This document shows, one piece after another, positions 16,789 to 27,981 of a stretch of DNA of 64,000 nucleotides (positions within the stretch are counted from its first letter, which is position 1; every line of letters starts with the position of its first letter). The DNA is taken from NCBI RefSeq assembly GCF_041435115.1, contig NZ_CP108046.1, forward strand, positions 3,968,001 through 4,032,000, given 5' to 3'. Origin of the DNA: Streptomyces sp. NBC_00289 (lineage in GTDB: Bacteria > Actinomycetota > Actinomycetes > Streptomycetales > Streptomycetaceae). The translations under genes were made by a program, and so were the position numbers. Under the pieces are notes generated by a model. The model was not told the DNA's origin and searched no databases. It saw only the letters and a list, made by a program, of their open reading frames with translations.

Positions 16789-17814
16789 TCATCCGGGGAG
16801 GTCCCCTACGTCCCGCGCGGTGCCGGATCCGCCACGCTCCGCGACCAGGGCCGCCGCCTCCTCGCGCAGGTCCCGCCGCAGTTCCTTGGGCAGCGAGAAG
16901 GTGATCGACTCCTCGGCCGCCTTGACGATCTCCACGTCCTCGAACCCGCGCTGCGACAGCCACTCCAGGACCTGCTCGACGAGGAGTTCGGGGACCGAGG
17001 CGCCCGAGGTCACGCCCACCGTGGACACGCCCTCCAGCCAGGCCTCCTCGATCTCGTCGGCGAAGTCCACGAGGTACGCCTCGCGCGAGCCGGCGAGCTT
17101 GGCGACCTCGACGAGCCGCTTGGAGTTGGAGGAGTTGCGGGAGCCGACCACGATCACCAGCTCGGCCTCGGCACCCATCTGCTTCACCGCCAGCTGGCGG
17201 TTCTGGGTGGCGTAGCAGATGTCGTCGCTGGGCGGCGAGATCAGCTGTGGGAACTTCTCCTTGAGGGCGTCGACCGTCTCCATGGTCTCGTCGACCGAGA
17301 GGGTGGTCTGCGAGAGCCAGACGACCCGGGACGGGTCGCGGACCTCGACCTTCGCCACGTCCTCGGGGCCGTCGACCAGCGTGATGTGGTCCGGGGCCTC
17401 GCCGGAGGTGCCGATGACCTCCTCGTGGCCCTCGTGTCCGATCAGGAGGATGTCGTAGTCCTCGCCGGCGAAGCGGACGGCTTCCTTGTGGACCTTGGTG
17501 ACCAGCGGGCAGGTCGCGTCGATGGTGGCGAGCCGGCCCCGCTCGGCCTCTTCGTGCACGACGGGGGCGACGCCGTGCGCGGAGAACATGACGATGTTCC
17601 CCGGCGGGACCTCCTCGGTCCGTTCGACGAAGACGGCGCCCTTCTTCTCCAGGGTCTGCACGACGTACTTGTTGTGGACGATCTCGTGCCGGACGTAGAC
17701 GGGAGCCCCGTACTGCTCCAGGGCTTTCTCGACGGCGATCACGGCGCGGTCCACGCCCGCGCAGTAGCCCCGGGGGGCGGCGAGCAGGACACGGCGGCCA
17801 GGCGAAGCAGTCAT
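16789..17814 (-). CDS. ispH: 4-hydroxy-3-methylbut-2-enyl diphosphate reductase
   Basis: Last enzyme of the MEP isoprenoid pathway; makes IPP and DMAPP with a 4Fe-4S cluster. The three cluster cysteines are visible in [11 protein letters not shown] (C18), [11 protein letters not shown] and [11 protein letters not shown]. The TSGASVPE block is also conserved. 341 residues from the ATG at 17814; a second ATG at 17823 would add three residues. The frame extends upstream past 18000, but only as antisense to xseA. Divergent from xseA. Confidence 0.95.
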   Translation of the reverse strand: MTASPGRRVLLAAPRGYCAGVDRAVIAVEKALEQYGAPVYVRHEIVHNKYVVQTLEKKGAVFVERTEEVPPGNIVMFSAHGVAPVVHEEAERGRLATIDATCPLVTKVHKEAVRFAGEDYDILLIGHEGHEEVIGTSGEAPDHITLVDGPEDVAKVEVRDPSRVVWLSQTTLSVDETMETVDALKEKFPQLISPPSDDICYATQNRQLAVKQMGAEAELVIVVGSRNSSNSKRLVEVAKLAGSREAYLVDFADEIEEAWLEGVSTVGVTSGASVPELLVEQVLEWLSQRGFEDVEIVKAAEESITFSLPKELRRDLREEAAALVAERGGSGTARDVGDLPG

Positions 17815-17956
17815 GGCAACCATCGTAAGGCCGCGTCCGGGGGACCGAAGATCACACCGGGGAGCGGGGTGCGGGTCTCGCCTCCGCCGCCCCCTCCGCC
17901 CCGTCCCGTCGGTCGGTGCCTCGGGGATGTCACACCCTGCCACTACGCTCGGGCGC

Positions 17957-19165
17957 ATGGCTGTCAACACGTCCCCCGAATCCGCCCTGCCCGTCGGTGA
18001 GGTGTCGCGGCTCATCGGAGGGTGGATCGACCGGCTCGGCGCGGTGTGGGTCGAGGGGCAGATCACCCAGTTGTCGCGGCGGCCGGGCGCGGGCGTGGTG
18101 TTCCTGACGCTGCGCGACCCGTCGTACGACATCTCGGTGAGCGTGACCTGCTATCGGCAGGTCTTCGACGCGGTCGCCGACGTGGTCAGCGAGGGTGCGC
18201 GGGTCGTCGTACTGGCGAAGCCCGAGTGGTATGCCCCGCGCGGGCAGCTGTCCCTGCGGGCCACGGAGATAAAGCCGGTCGGGGTGGGGGAACTGCTCGC
18301 GCGGCTGGAGCAGTTGAAGAAGTCGCTCGCCGCGGAGGGGCTGTTCTCGCCCGAGCGGAAGAAGGCCCTGCCGTTTTTGCCCCAGCTCGTCGGGCTGGTC
18401 TGCGGCCGGGCCTCCGCCGCGGAGCGTGACGTGCTGGAGAACGCCCGCCACCGCTGGCCCGCCGTCCGCTTCGAGGTGCGCAACGTTCCCGTGCAGGGCG
18501 TGCACGCGGTGCCGCAGGTCGTCCAGGCCGTCAAGGAACTCGACGCGCTCGACGAGGTGGACGTGATCATCGTCGCGCGCGGGGGCGGAAGCGTGGAGGA
18601 CCTGCTGCCGTTCTCCGACGAGCAGCTGGTCCGGGCGGTCGCGGCCTGCCGTACGCCCGTGGTCTCCGCGATCGGGCACGAGCCGGACAACCCGCTGCTC
18701 GACCACGTGGCCGACCTGCGGGCCTCGACGCCCACGGACGCCGCGAAGAAGGTCGTACCGGATGTCGGCGAGGAGTACGAGCGTGTCCGGCTGCTGCGAA
18801 ACCGTGCGCGGCGCTGCGCTGAGGCGCTCGTCGAGCGGGAGGAGCGGGGCCTCGCCCATGCGCTGGGCCGGCCGGCGATGCAGGATCCGCACCGGATGAT
18901 CGACGAGCGGGCCGACCATGTGGTGTCCCTCCTCGACCGCGGCCGTCGCACCCTCGGTCATCTGCTGGACCGCGCCGACTCGGAGCTGGCGCACACCCGG
19001 GCTCGCGTGGTGGCCCTTTCCCCCGCGGCGACCCTGAAGCGGGGCTACGCGGTGCTCCAGCGGGCCGACGGCCACGCGGTCCGTGACCCCGGCGAGGTCA
19101 CGGCGGACGAGACGCTGCGCGCGCGGGTCGCCGAGGGCGAGTTCTCCGTACGAGTCGATGCATAG
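17957..19165 (+). CDS. xseA: Exodeoxyribonuclease VII large subunit
   Basis: Single-strand DNA exonuclease large subunit, 402 residues. N-terminal OB-fold ([21 protein letters not shown] is split here as [10 protein letters not shown] and [11 protein letters not shown]), central catalytic domain with [19 protein letters not shown] and [20 protein letters not shown], and a coiled-coil C-terminus ending in [11 protein letters not shown] chose the ATG at 17957 because the family N-terminus begins here. Co-transcribed with xseB 9 nt downstream. Confidence 0.95.
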   Translation: MAVNTSPESALPVGEVSRLIGGWIDRLGAVWVEGQITQLSRRPGAGVVFLTLRDPSYDISVSVTCYRQVFDAVADVVSEGARVVVLAKPEWYAPRGQLSLRATEIKPVGVGELLARLEQLKKSLAAEGLFSPERKKALPFLPQLVGLVCGRASAAERDVLENARHRWPAVRFEVRNVPVQGVHAVPQVVQAVKELDALDEVDVIIVARGGGSVEDLLPFSDEQLVRAVAACRTPVVSAIGHEPDNPLLDHVADLRASTPTDAAKKVVPDVGEEYERVRLLRNRARRCAEALVEREERGLAHALGRPAMQDPHRMIDERADHVVSLLDRGRRTLGHLLDRADSELAHTRARVVALSPAATLKRGYAVLQRADGHAVRDPGEVTADETLRARVAEGEFSVRVDA

Positions 19166-19174
19166 GGTGGGCGT

Positions 19175-19423
19175 ATGACCAGCAAGGTGGACGGGACCGC
19201 GGTGAGCGAGGCCCTCGGGTACGAGCAGGCGCGGGACGAGCTGATCGAGGTCGTACGGCGGCTGGAGGCCGGCGGTACGACGCTGGAGGAGTCGCTGGCG
19301 CTCTGGGAGCGGGGCGAGGAGCTGGCGAAGGTGTGCCGGCGGTGGCTGGACGGGGCGCGAGCGCGGCTGGACGCGGCGCTGGCCGAGGAGGAGGAAGCGG
19401 CGGGGGCCGGGGACTCCGAGTAG
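19175..19423 (+). CDS. xseB: Exodeoxyribonuclease VII small subunit
   Basis: An 82-residue helical protein with the family core [40 protein letters not shown]. Binds the coiled-coil of XseA to form the active enzyme. It starts 9 nt after the xseA stop. The C-terminus is acidic and variable, as usual in the family. Confidence 0.92.
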   Translation: MTSKVDGTAVSEALGYEQARDELIEVVRRLEAGGTTLEESLALWERGEELAKVCRRWLDGARARLDAALAEEEEAAGAGDSE

Positions 19424-19537
19424 GGGGCGGCCGGCCGGGGCCGCGCGGCCGCGGCTCCGCGGTCGGCGAAGGGAAGGCTTCCCCGGCGAGAGGCCCGTGT
19501 GGCGGACGGCGTTGTGAAGCGGATCACCACCCTCCCG

Positions 19538-19580
19538 TTTTTGTTGAACGTTGAACTTCATTGACGTACTGTCGGAGCCG
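19538..19580 (+). promoter_or_regulatory. Possible operator/promoter with GTTGAAC tandem repeat
   Basis: Upstream of the nitroreductase gene the sequence contains GTTGAACGTTGAAC followed by TTCATTGACG and TACTGT. The doubled GTTGAAC could be a regulator site overlapping a promoter. This rests on sequence pattern only. Confidence 0.35.
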
Positions 19581-19626
19581 TCAACCGGTCCGTACGGATC
19601 CGACACACCCCCCGAAAAGGTTCACG

Positions 19627-20217
19627 ATGTCTCTCGCTCTTGACCCCGCCGCCCAGGACCTGCTGTTCCGCGAGGCCCGCACCGCGAACACGTTCACCGA
19701 CGAGCCGGTGACCGAGGAGCAGGTGCAGGCGATCTACGACCTGGTCAAGTTCGGCCCGACCGCCTTCAACCAGAGCCCGCTGCGCATCACCCTGGTCCGC
19801 TCCGCCGAGGCCCGCGAGCGCCTGGTCCAGCACATGGCCGAGGGCAACCGGCCCAAGACCGCCACCGCCCCGCTGGTCGCGATCCTCTCCGCGGACAACG
19901 AGTTCCACGAGGAACTGCCGCACCTGTTCCCGGCCTTCCCGCAGGCCAAGGACGCCTTCTTCACCGAGCGCCCGGTCCGTGAGAGTGCCGCCACGCTGAA
20001 CGCCGCCCTCCAGGCCGCGTACTTCATCATCGGCGTCCGCGCCGCCGGCCTGGCCGCCGGCCCGATGACCGGTGTCGACTTCGAGGGCGTCCGCAAGGAG
20101 TTCCTCGACGACGACCACACCCCGCTGATGGTGGTCAACATCGGCCGTCCGGGCCCGGACGCCTGGTACCCGCGCTCCCCGCGCCTGGACTTCGACCAGG
20201 TCGTCACCACCGTCTGA
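19627..20217 (+). CDS. Nitroreductase-family protein, malonic semialdehyde reductase (RutE)-like
   Basis: A 196-residue FMN-dependent nitroreductase-fold protein. Conserved features are LFREARTANTFTDEPV at the N-terminus, FGPTAFNQSPLRITLV (flavin binding), LNAALQAAYFIIGVRAAGLAAGPMTG and VVNIGRPGPDAWYPRSPRL. The length and the AFNQSP and GPMTG blocks match the RutE/HadB-like subgroup. The natural substrate is unknown. I chose the ATG at 19627 because it fits the family N-terminus. It is a single-gene unit closed by a strong terminator. Confidence 0.85.
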   Translation: MSLALDPAAQDLLFREARTANTFTDEPVTEEQVQAIYDLVKFGPTAFNQSPLRITLVRSAEARERLVQHMAEGNRPKTATAPLVAILSADNEFHEELPHLFPAFPQAKDAFFTERPVRESAATLNAALQAAYFIIGVRAAGLAAGPMTGVDFEGVRKEFLDDDHTPLMVVNIGRPGPDAWYPRSPRLDFDQVVTTV

Positions 20218-20254
20218 GCGATCGGCGTCCGAGCGACCCCCGTCCGGGCGATCG

Positions 20255-20294
20255 ACGAAAGAAGCCCCCGGCTCCTGGCCGGGGGCTTCTTCGT
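20255..20294. terminator. Bidirectional terminator between nitroreductase and DUF4245 genes
   Basis: Stem GAAGCCCCCGGC and GCCGGGGGCTTC with outer ACGAA/TTCGT pairing; serves both converging genes. Confidence 0.85.
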
Positions 20295-20304
20295 GTCCTG
20301 GGGA

Positions 20305-20826
20305 TCAGGTCGTCTTCAGTGCCTGGGCCATCTCGGTCAGCTGGGCGAACGATCCGGTGCCGGCCACGACCGTCGTGGCGCTCTTGTCGGAGAGCACGAG
20401 GGCGTCGTAGCGGCCGCCGGAGTAGCGCGTCCACGTACGGCCGTCGATCCGCTGGGTGGTTTCGGTGGCCGTCGAGCCCTGGCTGGCCTCGTCGATGAAG
20501 GCCGCCGGCTTCTGAGTCGACTGCTCGATCTGCACGTACTCACCACCGGGGGCGTCGAAGCCCAGATGCCATGCGTCGGAGTCGTCGCCCCGAAAGCGGA
20601 CCGAGGTCGCCTTCCAGCTCTGGGACAGGCCCTCCGGCGCGGCCACCGGGTAGGACGCGGCCCGGCGCGCCGTCAGCAGTTCGACGCGGTAGTCGACCCG
20701 CTTGAGGTCGGGAGCGGAGTCGTCATGCGGGATGAAGACGTAGATGACCGCTGCCGCGATCCCGATCAGGGCCAGGGAGAGGATCATGTCCCGGACCGTC
20801 TTCTGCTTGCCGTTCGAACCTGCCAC
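20305..20826 (-). CDS. DUF4245 membrane-anchored protein
   Basis: A 173-residue protein with one membrane segment ([19 protein letters not shown], residues 14-32) and an extracytoplasmic domain containing the DUF4245 patterns [16 protein letters not shown] and [18 protein letters not shown]. Conserved next to glpX in actinobacteria as I recall. Function unknown. Confidence 0.85.
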   Translation of the reverse strand: MAGSNGKQKTVRDMILSLALIGIAAAVIYVFIPHDDSAPDLKRVDYRVELLTARRAASYPVAAPEGLSQSWKATSVRFRGDDSDAWHLGFDAPGGEYVQIEQSTQKPAAFIDEASQGSTATETTQRIDGRTWTRYSGGRYDALVLSDKSATTVVAGTGSFAQLTEMAQALKTT

Positions 20827-20951
20827 GTCCCTATCGTCGCAGGTGCCCCGGTCCGCTCATCCGTGGGGCCCCCTGCTCATTTTGTCTACCTGACGATAGA
20901 GTCGGGGCACACCCTCATCCGGCCGTCGTCGTATCAGAAAGGTGCGCTCCG

Positions 20952-21986
20952 ATGACCGAGCATCATCATCTGCCGTCCGAACTCGAAGTTCCCTCCGAGG
21001 CCCCTGACCGAAACCTCGCCCTGGAGCTCGTCCGGGTGACCGAAGCCGCGGCGATGGCCGCGGGCCGCTGGGTCGGGCGCGGCGACAAGAACGGCGCCGA
21101 CGGCGCCGCGGTGCGCGCCATGCGGACCCTCGTCTCCACCGTCTCGATGAACGGCGTCGTCGTCATCGGGGAGGGCGAGAAGGACGAGGCCCCGATGCTC
21201 TTCAACGGGGAGCGCGTCGGCGACGGGACCGGGCCCGAGTGCGACATCGCCGTCGACCCGATCGACGGCACCACGCTGACCGCCAAGGGCATGACCAACG
21301 CGATCGCGGTGCTGGCCGCCGCCGACCGCGGGTCGATGTTCGACCCGTCCGCCGTGTTCTACATGGACAAGCTGGTCACCGGGCCGGAGGCTGCCGACTT
21401 CGTCGACATCAACGCGCCCGTGGCCGTGAACATCCGCAGAGTCGCCAAGGCCAAGCGGGTCACGCCCGAGGACGTCACCGTCGTCGTCCTGGACCGGCCG
21501 CGGCACGAGGGCATCATCAAGGAGATCCGGGAGACCGGCGCCCGCATCAAGCTGATCTCCGACGGCGACGTGGCGGGCTCGATCCTGGCGCTGCGCGAGG
21601 GCACCGGCATCGACCTGCTGCTCGGCATCGGCGGCACGCCCGAGGGCATCATCTCGGCCTGCGCCGTGAAGTGCCTGGGCGGCACCATCCAGGGCAAGCT
21701 CTGGCCCAAGGACGACGAGGAGCGGCAGCGCGCCATCGCCGCCGGGCACGACCTCGACCGGGTGCTGACCACGGACGACCTGGTCTCCGGGGAGAACGTC
21801 TTCTTCGTCGCCACCGGCATCACGGACGGCGAGCTGCTGCGGGGCGTGCGGTACCGGTCCGAGACCGCGACGACCGACTCGATCGTGATGCGGTCGAAGT
21901 CCGGCACCGTGCGGCGGATCGACTCCGAACACCGGCTCAGCAAGCTGCGTGCCTACAGCGCGATCGACTTCGACCGGGCCAAGTAG
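20952..21986 (+). CDS. glpX: Fructose-1,6-bisphosphatase class II
   Basis: Gluconeogenic phosphatase of the GlpX family, 344 residues. The metal- and phosphate-binding signature [17 protein letters not shown] is near residues 97-113; [11 protein letters not shown] and [25 protein letters not shown] are also visible. It is the standard FBPase of streptomycetes, which lack the class I enzyme. Divergent from the DUF4245 gene. Followed by a clear terminator. Confidence 0.95.
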   Translation: MTEHHHLPSELEVPSEAPDRNLALELVRVTEAAAMAAGRWVGRGDKNGADGAAVRAMRTLVSTVSMNGVVVIGEGEKDEAPMLFNGERVGDGTGPECDIAVDPIDGTTLTAKGMTNAIAVLAAADRGSMFDPSAVFYMDKLVTGPEAADFVDINAPVAVNIRRVAKAKRVTPEDVTVVVLDRPRHEGIIKEIRETGARIKLISDGDVAGSILALREGTGIDLLLGIGGTPEGIISACAVKCLGGTIQGKLWPKDDEERQRAIAAGHDLDRVLTTDDLVSGENVFFVATGITDGELLRGVRYRSETATTDSIVMRSKSGTVRRIDSEHRLSKLRAYSAIDFDRAK

Positions 21987-22024
21987 CCGCACGGCGGCAG
22001 TGCCGCTCGGCGTTCGCGAAGGAG

Positions 22025-22056
22025 GGGCGTTCCCTGTGCGGAGGGAGCGCCCTTTT
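22025..22056 (+). terminator. Terminator of glpX
   Basis: Stem GGGCGTTCCCT and AGGGAGCGCCC, one G-T pair, followed by TTTT. Confidence 0.8.
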
Positions 22057-22080
22057 CCTTCTCGTCCGTCCCGGGCCCGC

Positions 22081-22458
22081 TCAGCCCACCGCCGCTATGC
22101 GGTCCGTCCCGTGGGCCGATTTCTTCAGTTCGAGGTCCCGGCGACGGCGCCGGGCCAGCACCACGCGGCGCTCGGCGGCGGTCAGACCGCCCCACACGCC
22201 GTACGGCTCCGGTTGCAGGAGCGCGTGCTCGCGGCACTCGACCATGACCGGGCAGCGCGCACAGACGCGCTTGGCCGCCTCTTCCCGGGAGAGCCGGGCG
22301 GCGGTGGGTTCCTTGGAGGGTGCGAAGAACAGGCCGGCCTCGTCGCGGCGGCACACCGCCTCGGTGTGCCACGGTGCGTCTTGGTCCCTGTCACGCACTG
22401 GCACCCGCTGGGCCGGAACGGCAGCTACCTGCACGGACGAATGCGGCGGTTGCAGCAC
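22081..22458 (-). CDS. WhiB-like iron-sulfur transcription factor
   Basis: A 125-residue Wbl protein. Four cysteines that bind the 4Fe-4S cluster are at C36, C66, C69 and C75 (AVCRRD...KRVCARCPVMVEC). The GVWGG turn is at 87-91, followed by a basic C-terminal DNA-binding tail (VVLARRRRRDLELKK). Wbl proteins act with sigma factors in development or stress. From its position beside glpX I believe it corresponds to wblI of S. coelicolor, but this is not verified. The start could be at a later GTG. Confidence 0.92.
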   Translation of the reverse strand: MLQPPHSSVQVAAVPAQRVPVRDRDQDAPWHTEAVCRRDEAGLFFAPSKEPTAARLSREEAAKRVCARCPVMVECREHALLQPEPYGVWGGLTAAERRVVLARRRRRDLELKKSAHGTDRIAAVG

Positions 22459-22653
22459 GGTCTACTCCTGACGACGGCTTCGCGAGCGAGCGACGATGCA
22501 GCAAGGCCTACCCGCTGTGCGCGTGCCTATGCACTGAGTTCCCAACCGCCGCCGCCAGGGCACCCCGGGATGCCGCGACCGGACCGCCGGGCAGCCGTGA
22601 GCCGCGTCCGCCGGTGGACCAATCGCCGTGCGGGGACGCCGTGTTCACAACCG

Positions 22654-23340
22654 TCAATGATCCAGGTGCTTGCGCAAACCCCTGTCGACCTTGCGCTGCA
22701 CCCGGTCGAGGATGTCCCCCACGAGCTTGCCGCGCTTGGGCCTGCCCTCGATGTTGCCCAGCACCGCCCAGCCGTCCACGTAGACGACAGGGGCCGCGGG
22801 GTCGTCCGCGTCCAGCGTGTCGACCTCGAAGTTGCCGAGGACACCGCCGCCCGTGCCGCGCAGCGACACGTTCTCCGGGACGCGGATCTCGATGTTGCCG
22901 AAGACCGAGATCGCCTTGATCACGACCTGCTGGTACTCGAAGAGCGCCTCGCTGAGGTCGATCTCGATGCTGCCGAAGACCGAGTACGCGTGGATGCGGC
23001 GGCCGGCACGCCAGCGGCCCTTGCGGACGGCGGTGCTGAAGACGGCCACCACGTTGTCGTCGGGGTCGCGGGGCAGGGAGTCGGTGACCGGGCGGTTGGG
23101 GGCCCCGGTGTAGGTGGGCGTGGTCCGGTGCTGGTGGGCGGCCGGCAAGTCCCGTATGAAGACGTCGAGTTCACCCACCGTCTTCGCGTTCAGCACCCCC
23201 TCCACGCGCTCGGCGTGCTCCTCGGCGTCGAGGCGGCCCTCGGCGAGGGCCTCGCGGAGGATGTCCGCGATGCGGTCGCGGTCGGCGTCCGAGGCGCGGA
23301 GGTCGGAGACGGCGGGCGCGGGCTGCTTCTGAAGGTCCAC
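22654..23340 (-). CDS. DUF1707 and LiaF-like cell-wall stress protein
   Basis: A 228-residue protein. The N-terminal DUF1707 (SHOCT-like) domain reads LRASDADRDRIADILREALA, EGRLDAEEHAERVEGVLNAKT. The C-terminal half repeats the LiaF/DUF2154 beta-helix motif (YSVFGSIEIDLSEA, ISVFGNIEIRVPE, GGVLGNFEVDTL, AVLGNIEGRPKRG). Homologous domains sense or respond to cell-envelope damage. It has no membrane segment, so it may act peripherally. Role inferred from domains. Confidence 0.85.
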   Translation of the reverse strand: MDLQKQPAPAVSDLRASDADRDRIADILREALAEGRLDAEEHAERVEGVLNAKTVGELDVFIRDLPAAHQHRTTPTYTGAPNRPVTDSLPRDPDDNVVAVFSTAVRKGRWRAGRRIHAYSVFGSIEIDLSEALFEYQQVVIKAISVFGNIEIRVPENVSLRGTGGGVLGNFEVDTLDADDPAAPVVYVDGWAVLGNIEGRPKRGKLVGDILDRVQRKVDRGLRKHLDH

Positions 23341-23523
23341 GACAGCAGCGTACCCAAACGCGATAGATCGCGACTAGGGGGTGTGGACGACCGGTGTGGA
23401 CAACGCGGAGCACGCGAACTGAGCCTTACCTCACAGGCTCCCTGTCGGCGGCAGGTTCTACGCTGGTGGGCGCTGCCCACGCCGGGCCGGCCGTAGCACC
23501 CGTCGAGTGAGGAATGGGCACCG

Positions 23524-25191
<1,668 letters not shown>

Positions 25192-25206
25192 TGCTGTGAC
25201 GGGCGC

Positions 25207-25231
25207 CCGCCCCTGATTGACGCAGGGGCGG
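25207..25231 (+). terminator. Hairpin terminator after class I fumarase
   Basis: Stem CCGCCCCTG and CAGGGGCGG with a seven-base loop, 15 nt after the stop; no T-run. Confidence 0.5.
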
Positions 25232-25255
25232 ACGTCGTATCAGCTCAGGGCCTGG

Positions 25256-25380
25256 TCAGCCGGCGCAGACGGTGAAGTTGACCGTGTCGCCCTTGTGGAC
25301 GATCGCCGGGGCGTGCGGGGAGACGCCGAGCACCGAGTTCGGCTTGCAGCCCTTGACGCCTGAAAGTCCGTCTCCACACG
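25256..25380 (-). pseudogene. Remnant of a PASTA-like secreted protein gene (3' end only)
   Basis: The minus strand encodes, up to a TGA, a C-terminal PASTA-like stretch: GVKGCKPNSVLGVSPHAP then AIVHKGDTVNFTVCAG. PASTA domains bind cell-wall fragments or beta-lactams. Upstream in the same frame I see no ATG, GTG or ribosome-binding site and no continuation of the family pattern, so only the tail of the gene seems to remain. Confidence 0.5.
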
Positions 25381-25534
25381 CTCCTCCCTTCCTGTCACCC
25401 CTCCTCGACGTGAACGCCGCCGCGTCTGCTGCACGGCCGCGCTGAGACCTGGGTCACAGGTGTCGGTGCCGTCCGGTGGCGTCCGGACGGCCCAGCCCCG
25501 GAACAAGCCGGCCCTCCCGACCGCTGTACAGGAC

Positions 25535-26920
25535 ATGAGCGAATACCGGATCGAGCACGACTCCATGGGTGAGGTGCGCGTCCCCGCCGACGCCAAGTGG
25601 CGGGCCCAGACCCAGCGCGCGGTCGAGAACTTCCCCATCTCGGGCCAGCGGATCGAGCGGGCGCACATCGAGGCGCTGGCCCGGATCAAGGGGGCCGCCG
25701 CGAGGGTGAACGCGCGACTCGGGGTCCTCGACAAGGACATCGCCGAGGCGATCCAGGAGGCGGCCGCCGAGGTCGCGGAGGGGCGGTGGGACGAGCAGTT
25801 CCCGGTCGACGTGTTCCAGACCGGCTCCGGCACCTCGTCCAACATGAACACCAACGAAGTGCTCGCCACCCTCGCCACCGAGCGGCTGGGCCGGGACGTG
25901 CACCCCAACGACCACGTCAACGCCTCCCAGTCGTCCAACGACGTCTTCCCGTCCTCGATCCACATCGCGGCCACCGCCGCCGTCACCCGTGACCTGGTCC
26001 CCGCCCTGGAGCACCTGGCGGCCTCGCTGGAACGCAAGTCCGAGGAGTTCGCCGACGTCGTCAAGTCGGGCCGGACCCACCTCATGGACGCCACGCCCGT
26101 CACCCTGGGCCAGGAGTTCGGGGGGTACGCGGCCCAGGTCCGGTACGGCGTCGAACGGCTGAACGCCTCGCTGCCCCGGCTCGCCGAACTGCCGCTCGGC
26201 GGCACCGCCGTCGGGACGGGCATCAACACGCCTCCCGGGTTCTCCGCCGCCGTCATCGAGGAGGTCGCCCGCGTCACCGGGCTGCCCCTGACCGAGGCCC
26301 GCGACCACTTCGAGGCCCAGGGCGCGCGGGACGGCATCGTGGAGACCAGCGGGCAGCTGCGGACCATCGCCGTCTCGCTGACGAAGATCTCCAACGACCT
26401 GCGGTGGATGGCCTCCGGGCCGCGGACCGGGCTCGCCGAGATCAGCCTGCCGGACCTGCAGCCCGGGTCGTCGATCATGCCGGGCAAGGTCAACCCGGTG
26501 ATCCCCGAGGCCGTTCTCATGGTCGCCGCGCAGGTCATCGGCAACGACGCGACCGTCGCCACGGCGGGGGCGGCCGGCAACTTCGAGCTCAACGTCATGC
26601 TTCCGGTCATCGCCAAGAACGTCCTGGAGTCCGTCCGGCTGCTCGCCAACGTCGCGCGGCTGCTGGCCGACCGGACCGTCGACGGCATCGTCGCCGACCG
26701 GGAGCGGGCCCGCGAGTACGCCGAGTCCTCCCCCTCGGTGGTCACTCCGCTCAACAAGTACATCGGGTACGAGGAGGCCGCGAAGGTCGCCAAGAAGGCG
26801 CTGGCCGAGCGGCGGACCATCCGCCAGGTCGTGCTGGAGAGCGGGTACGTGGAGCGCGGGGACCTGACCGTCGAGCAACTGGACGAGGCGCTCGATGTCC
26901 TGCGGATGACGCGCCCGTAA
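25535..26920 (+). CDS. fumC: Class II fumarate hydratase
   Basis: Iron-independent fumarase, 461 residues. Visible motifs: [14 protein letters not shown] (substrate site), the catalytic-loop signature [11 protein letters not shown], and [15 protein letters not shown] chose the ATG at 25535 because the next residues ([16 protein letters not shown]) match the family N-terminus; the upstream frame extension carries no conserved sequence. Second fumarase of the locus. Confidence 0.95.
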   Translation: MSEYRIEHDSMGEVRVPADAKWRAQTQRAVENFPISGQRIERAHIEALARIKGAAARVNARLGVLDKDIAEAIQEAAAEVAEGRWDEQFPVDVFQTGSGTSSNMNTNEVLATLATERLGRDVHPNDHVNASQSSNDVFPSSIHIAATAAVTRDLVPALEHLAASLERKSEEFADVVKSGRTHLMDATPVTLGQEFGGYAAQVRYGVERLNASLPRLAELPLGGTAVGTGINTPPGFSAAVIEEVARVTGLPLTEARDHFEAQGARDGIVETSGQLRTIAVSLTKISNDLRWMASGPRTGLAEISLPDLQPGSSIMPGKVNPVIPEAVLMVAAQVIGNDATVATAGAAGNFELNVMLPVIAKNVLESVRLLANVARLLADRTVDGIVADRERAREYAESSPSVVTPLNKYIGYEEAAKVAKKALAERRTIRQVVLESGYVERGDLTVEQLDEALDVLRMTRP

Positions 26921-26924
26921 CCAA

Positions 26925-26942
26925 TTCGCGCCCCGGCGCGAA
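26925..26942 (+). terminator. Short hairpin after fumC
   Basis: TTCGCGCC and GGCGCGAA with a two-base loop, right after the stop; no T-run, weak call. Confidence 0.4.
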
Positions 26943-26992
26943 CCGTGACGCGCGCCGCAGCGTCGTATGGCCATGGCACCTAATATCTCTGC

Positions 26993-27685
26993 ATGGCAGA
27001 CGGTGGAGCGGTGAGACGAGCGGAAGCGGGCGATTCTACGGCGCACTGGGAGCCCGGGAGTCAGATCCTGTGGCGGTACCGGGAGAACGCCGGCGAGCGC
27101 TTCCACATCGCACGCCCCGTGACCGTCGTACGGGACGACGCGGAGGTGCTCGCCGTCTGGATGGCGGCCGGCACCGAGTGCGTCCGCCCGGTTCTCGCCG
27201 ACGGCACACCCGTGCACCTGGAGCCGCTGGAGTCGCGCTACACCAAGCCTCGGACGGTGCAGCGCGACCGGTGGTTCGGCACGGGGGTGCTGAAGCTGGC
27301 GCGGCCCGGTCAGCCGTGGTCGGTGTGGCTGTTCTGGGATCCGGGCTGGCAGTTCAAGAACTGGTACGTGAACCTGGAGGAGCCGCTGACCCGCTGGGAC
27401 GGCGGCGTGGACTCCGAGGATCACTTTCTGGACATCTCCGTTCACCCGGACCGCAGTTGGCACTGGCGCGACGAGGACGAGTTCGCGCAGGCCCAGCGGG
27501 ACGGTCTGATGGACGCCCGGCTCGCCGCGCAGGTCCGGGAGGCGGGGCGGTCCGCGGTGGAGGTGATCCGCGCCTGGGGCCCGCCGTTCTCGGACGGCTG
27601 GCAGCACTGGCGCCCGGATCCGGCCTGGACGGTTCCGGCCCTGCCGGAGGACTGGGACCGCACGCCCGCGCACATGTCCACGTGA
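26993..27685 (+). CDS. FomD-like DUF402 protein
   Basis: A 230-residue cytosolic protein with the DUF402/FomD-like fold. It contains HWEPGSQILWRYRENAGERF, the block WSVWLFWDPGWQFKNWYVNLEEP and the acidic cluster HFLDISVHPDRSWHWRDEDEF. These fit the nucleoside-diphosphate phosphohydrolase-like family. FomD hydrolyses CMP-fosfomycin intermediates; related proteins hydrolyse nucleoside diphosphates. The substrate here is unknown. Single gene between fumC and the SpoIIE locus. Confidence 0.8.
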   Translation: MADGGAVRRAEAGDSTAHWEPGSQILWRYRENAGERFHIARPVTVVRDDAEVLAVWMAAGTECVRPVLADGTPVHLEPLESRYTKPRTVQRDRWFGTGVLKLARPGQPWSVWLFWDPGWQFKNWYVNLEEPLTRWDGGVDSEDHFLDISVHPDRSWHWRDEDEFAQAQRDGLMDARLAAQVREAGRSAVEVIRAWGPPFSDGWQHWRPDPAWTVPALPEDWDRTPAHMST

Positions 27686-27798
27686 GACCCTTGCTGCGCC
27701 CCCGGGCAACAAACGTAGGATCGTCCTCCGCAAGGCACTGCGACAACTGCCCTCGCATGCGTTGGGCTTGACCGATCGTCACCGAGGGGCGGCAGGAC

Positions 27799-27981
27799 GT
27801 GAGCGAGGGGTACGAGGACAACGCCGGTACGAGCGGCGAACAGCCCGCCGGTGACACAGGAACAGCCCCTGACCACGCGGGAATTCCGTTCCGGGGACTT
27901 GTATTCCGGGTATCGGCATTCCTGCGGGACGAACTGCACGCGCGGCGTGCAGCCCCGGACGGACGGATTCGACACGCGTGA
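27799..27981 (+). CDS. Possible small upstream gene overlapping the SpoIIE phosphatase start
   Basis: A 60-codon frame starting with GTG, preceded by GGCAGGAC, whose TGA overlaps the GTG of the next gene as GTGA. That is the coupling style used throughout this genome. The peptide (SEGYEDNAGTSGEQPAGDTG onward) matches no family I know and is hydrophilic. It may be a translational leader for the phosphatase or a chance frame. Confidence 0.4.
   Translation: MSEGYEDNAGTSGEQPAGDTGTAPDHAGIPFRGLVFRVSAFLRDELHARRAAPDGRIRHA

Larger units (their letters stand above)
25192..25534. other. Gap between the two fumarase genes
   Basis: About 340 nt. It holds a hairpin just after the class I fumarase (25207-25231), a minus-strand fragment of a PASTA-like gene (25256-25380), and upstream sequence for fumC. 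No complete gene is visible. Confidence 0.6.
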
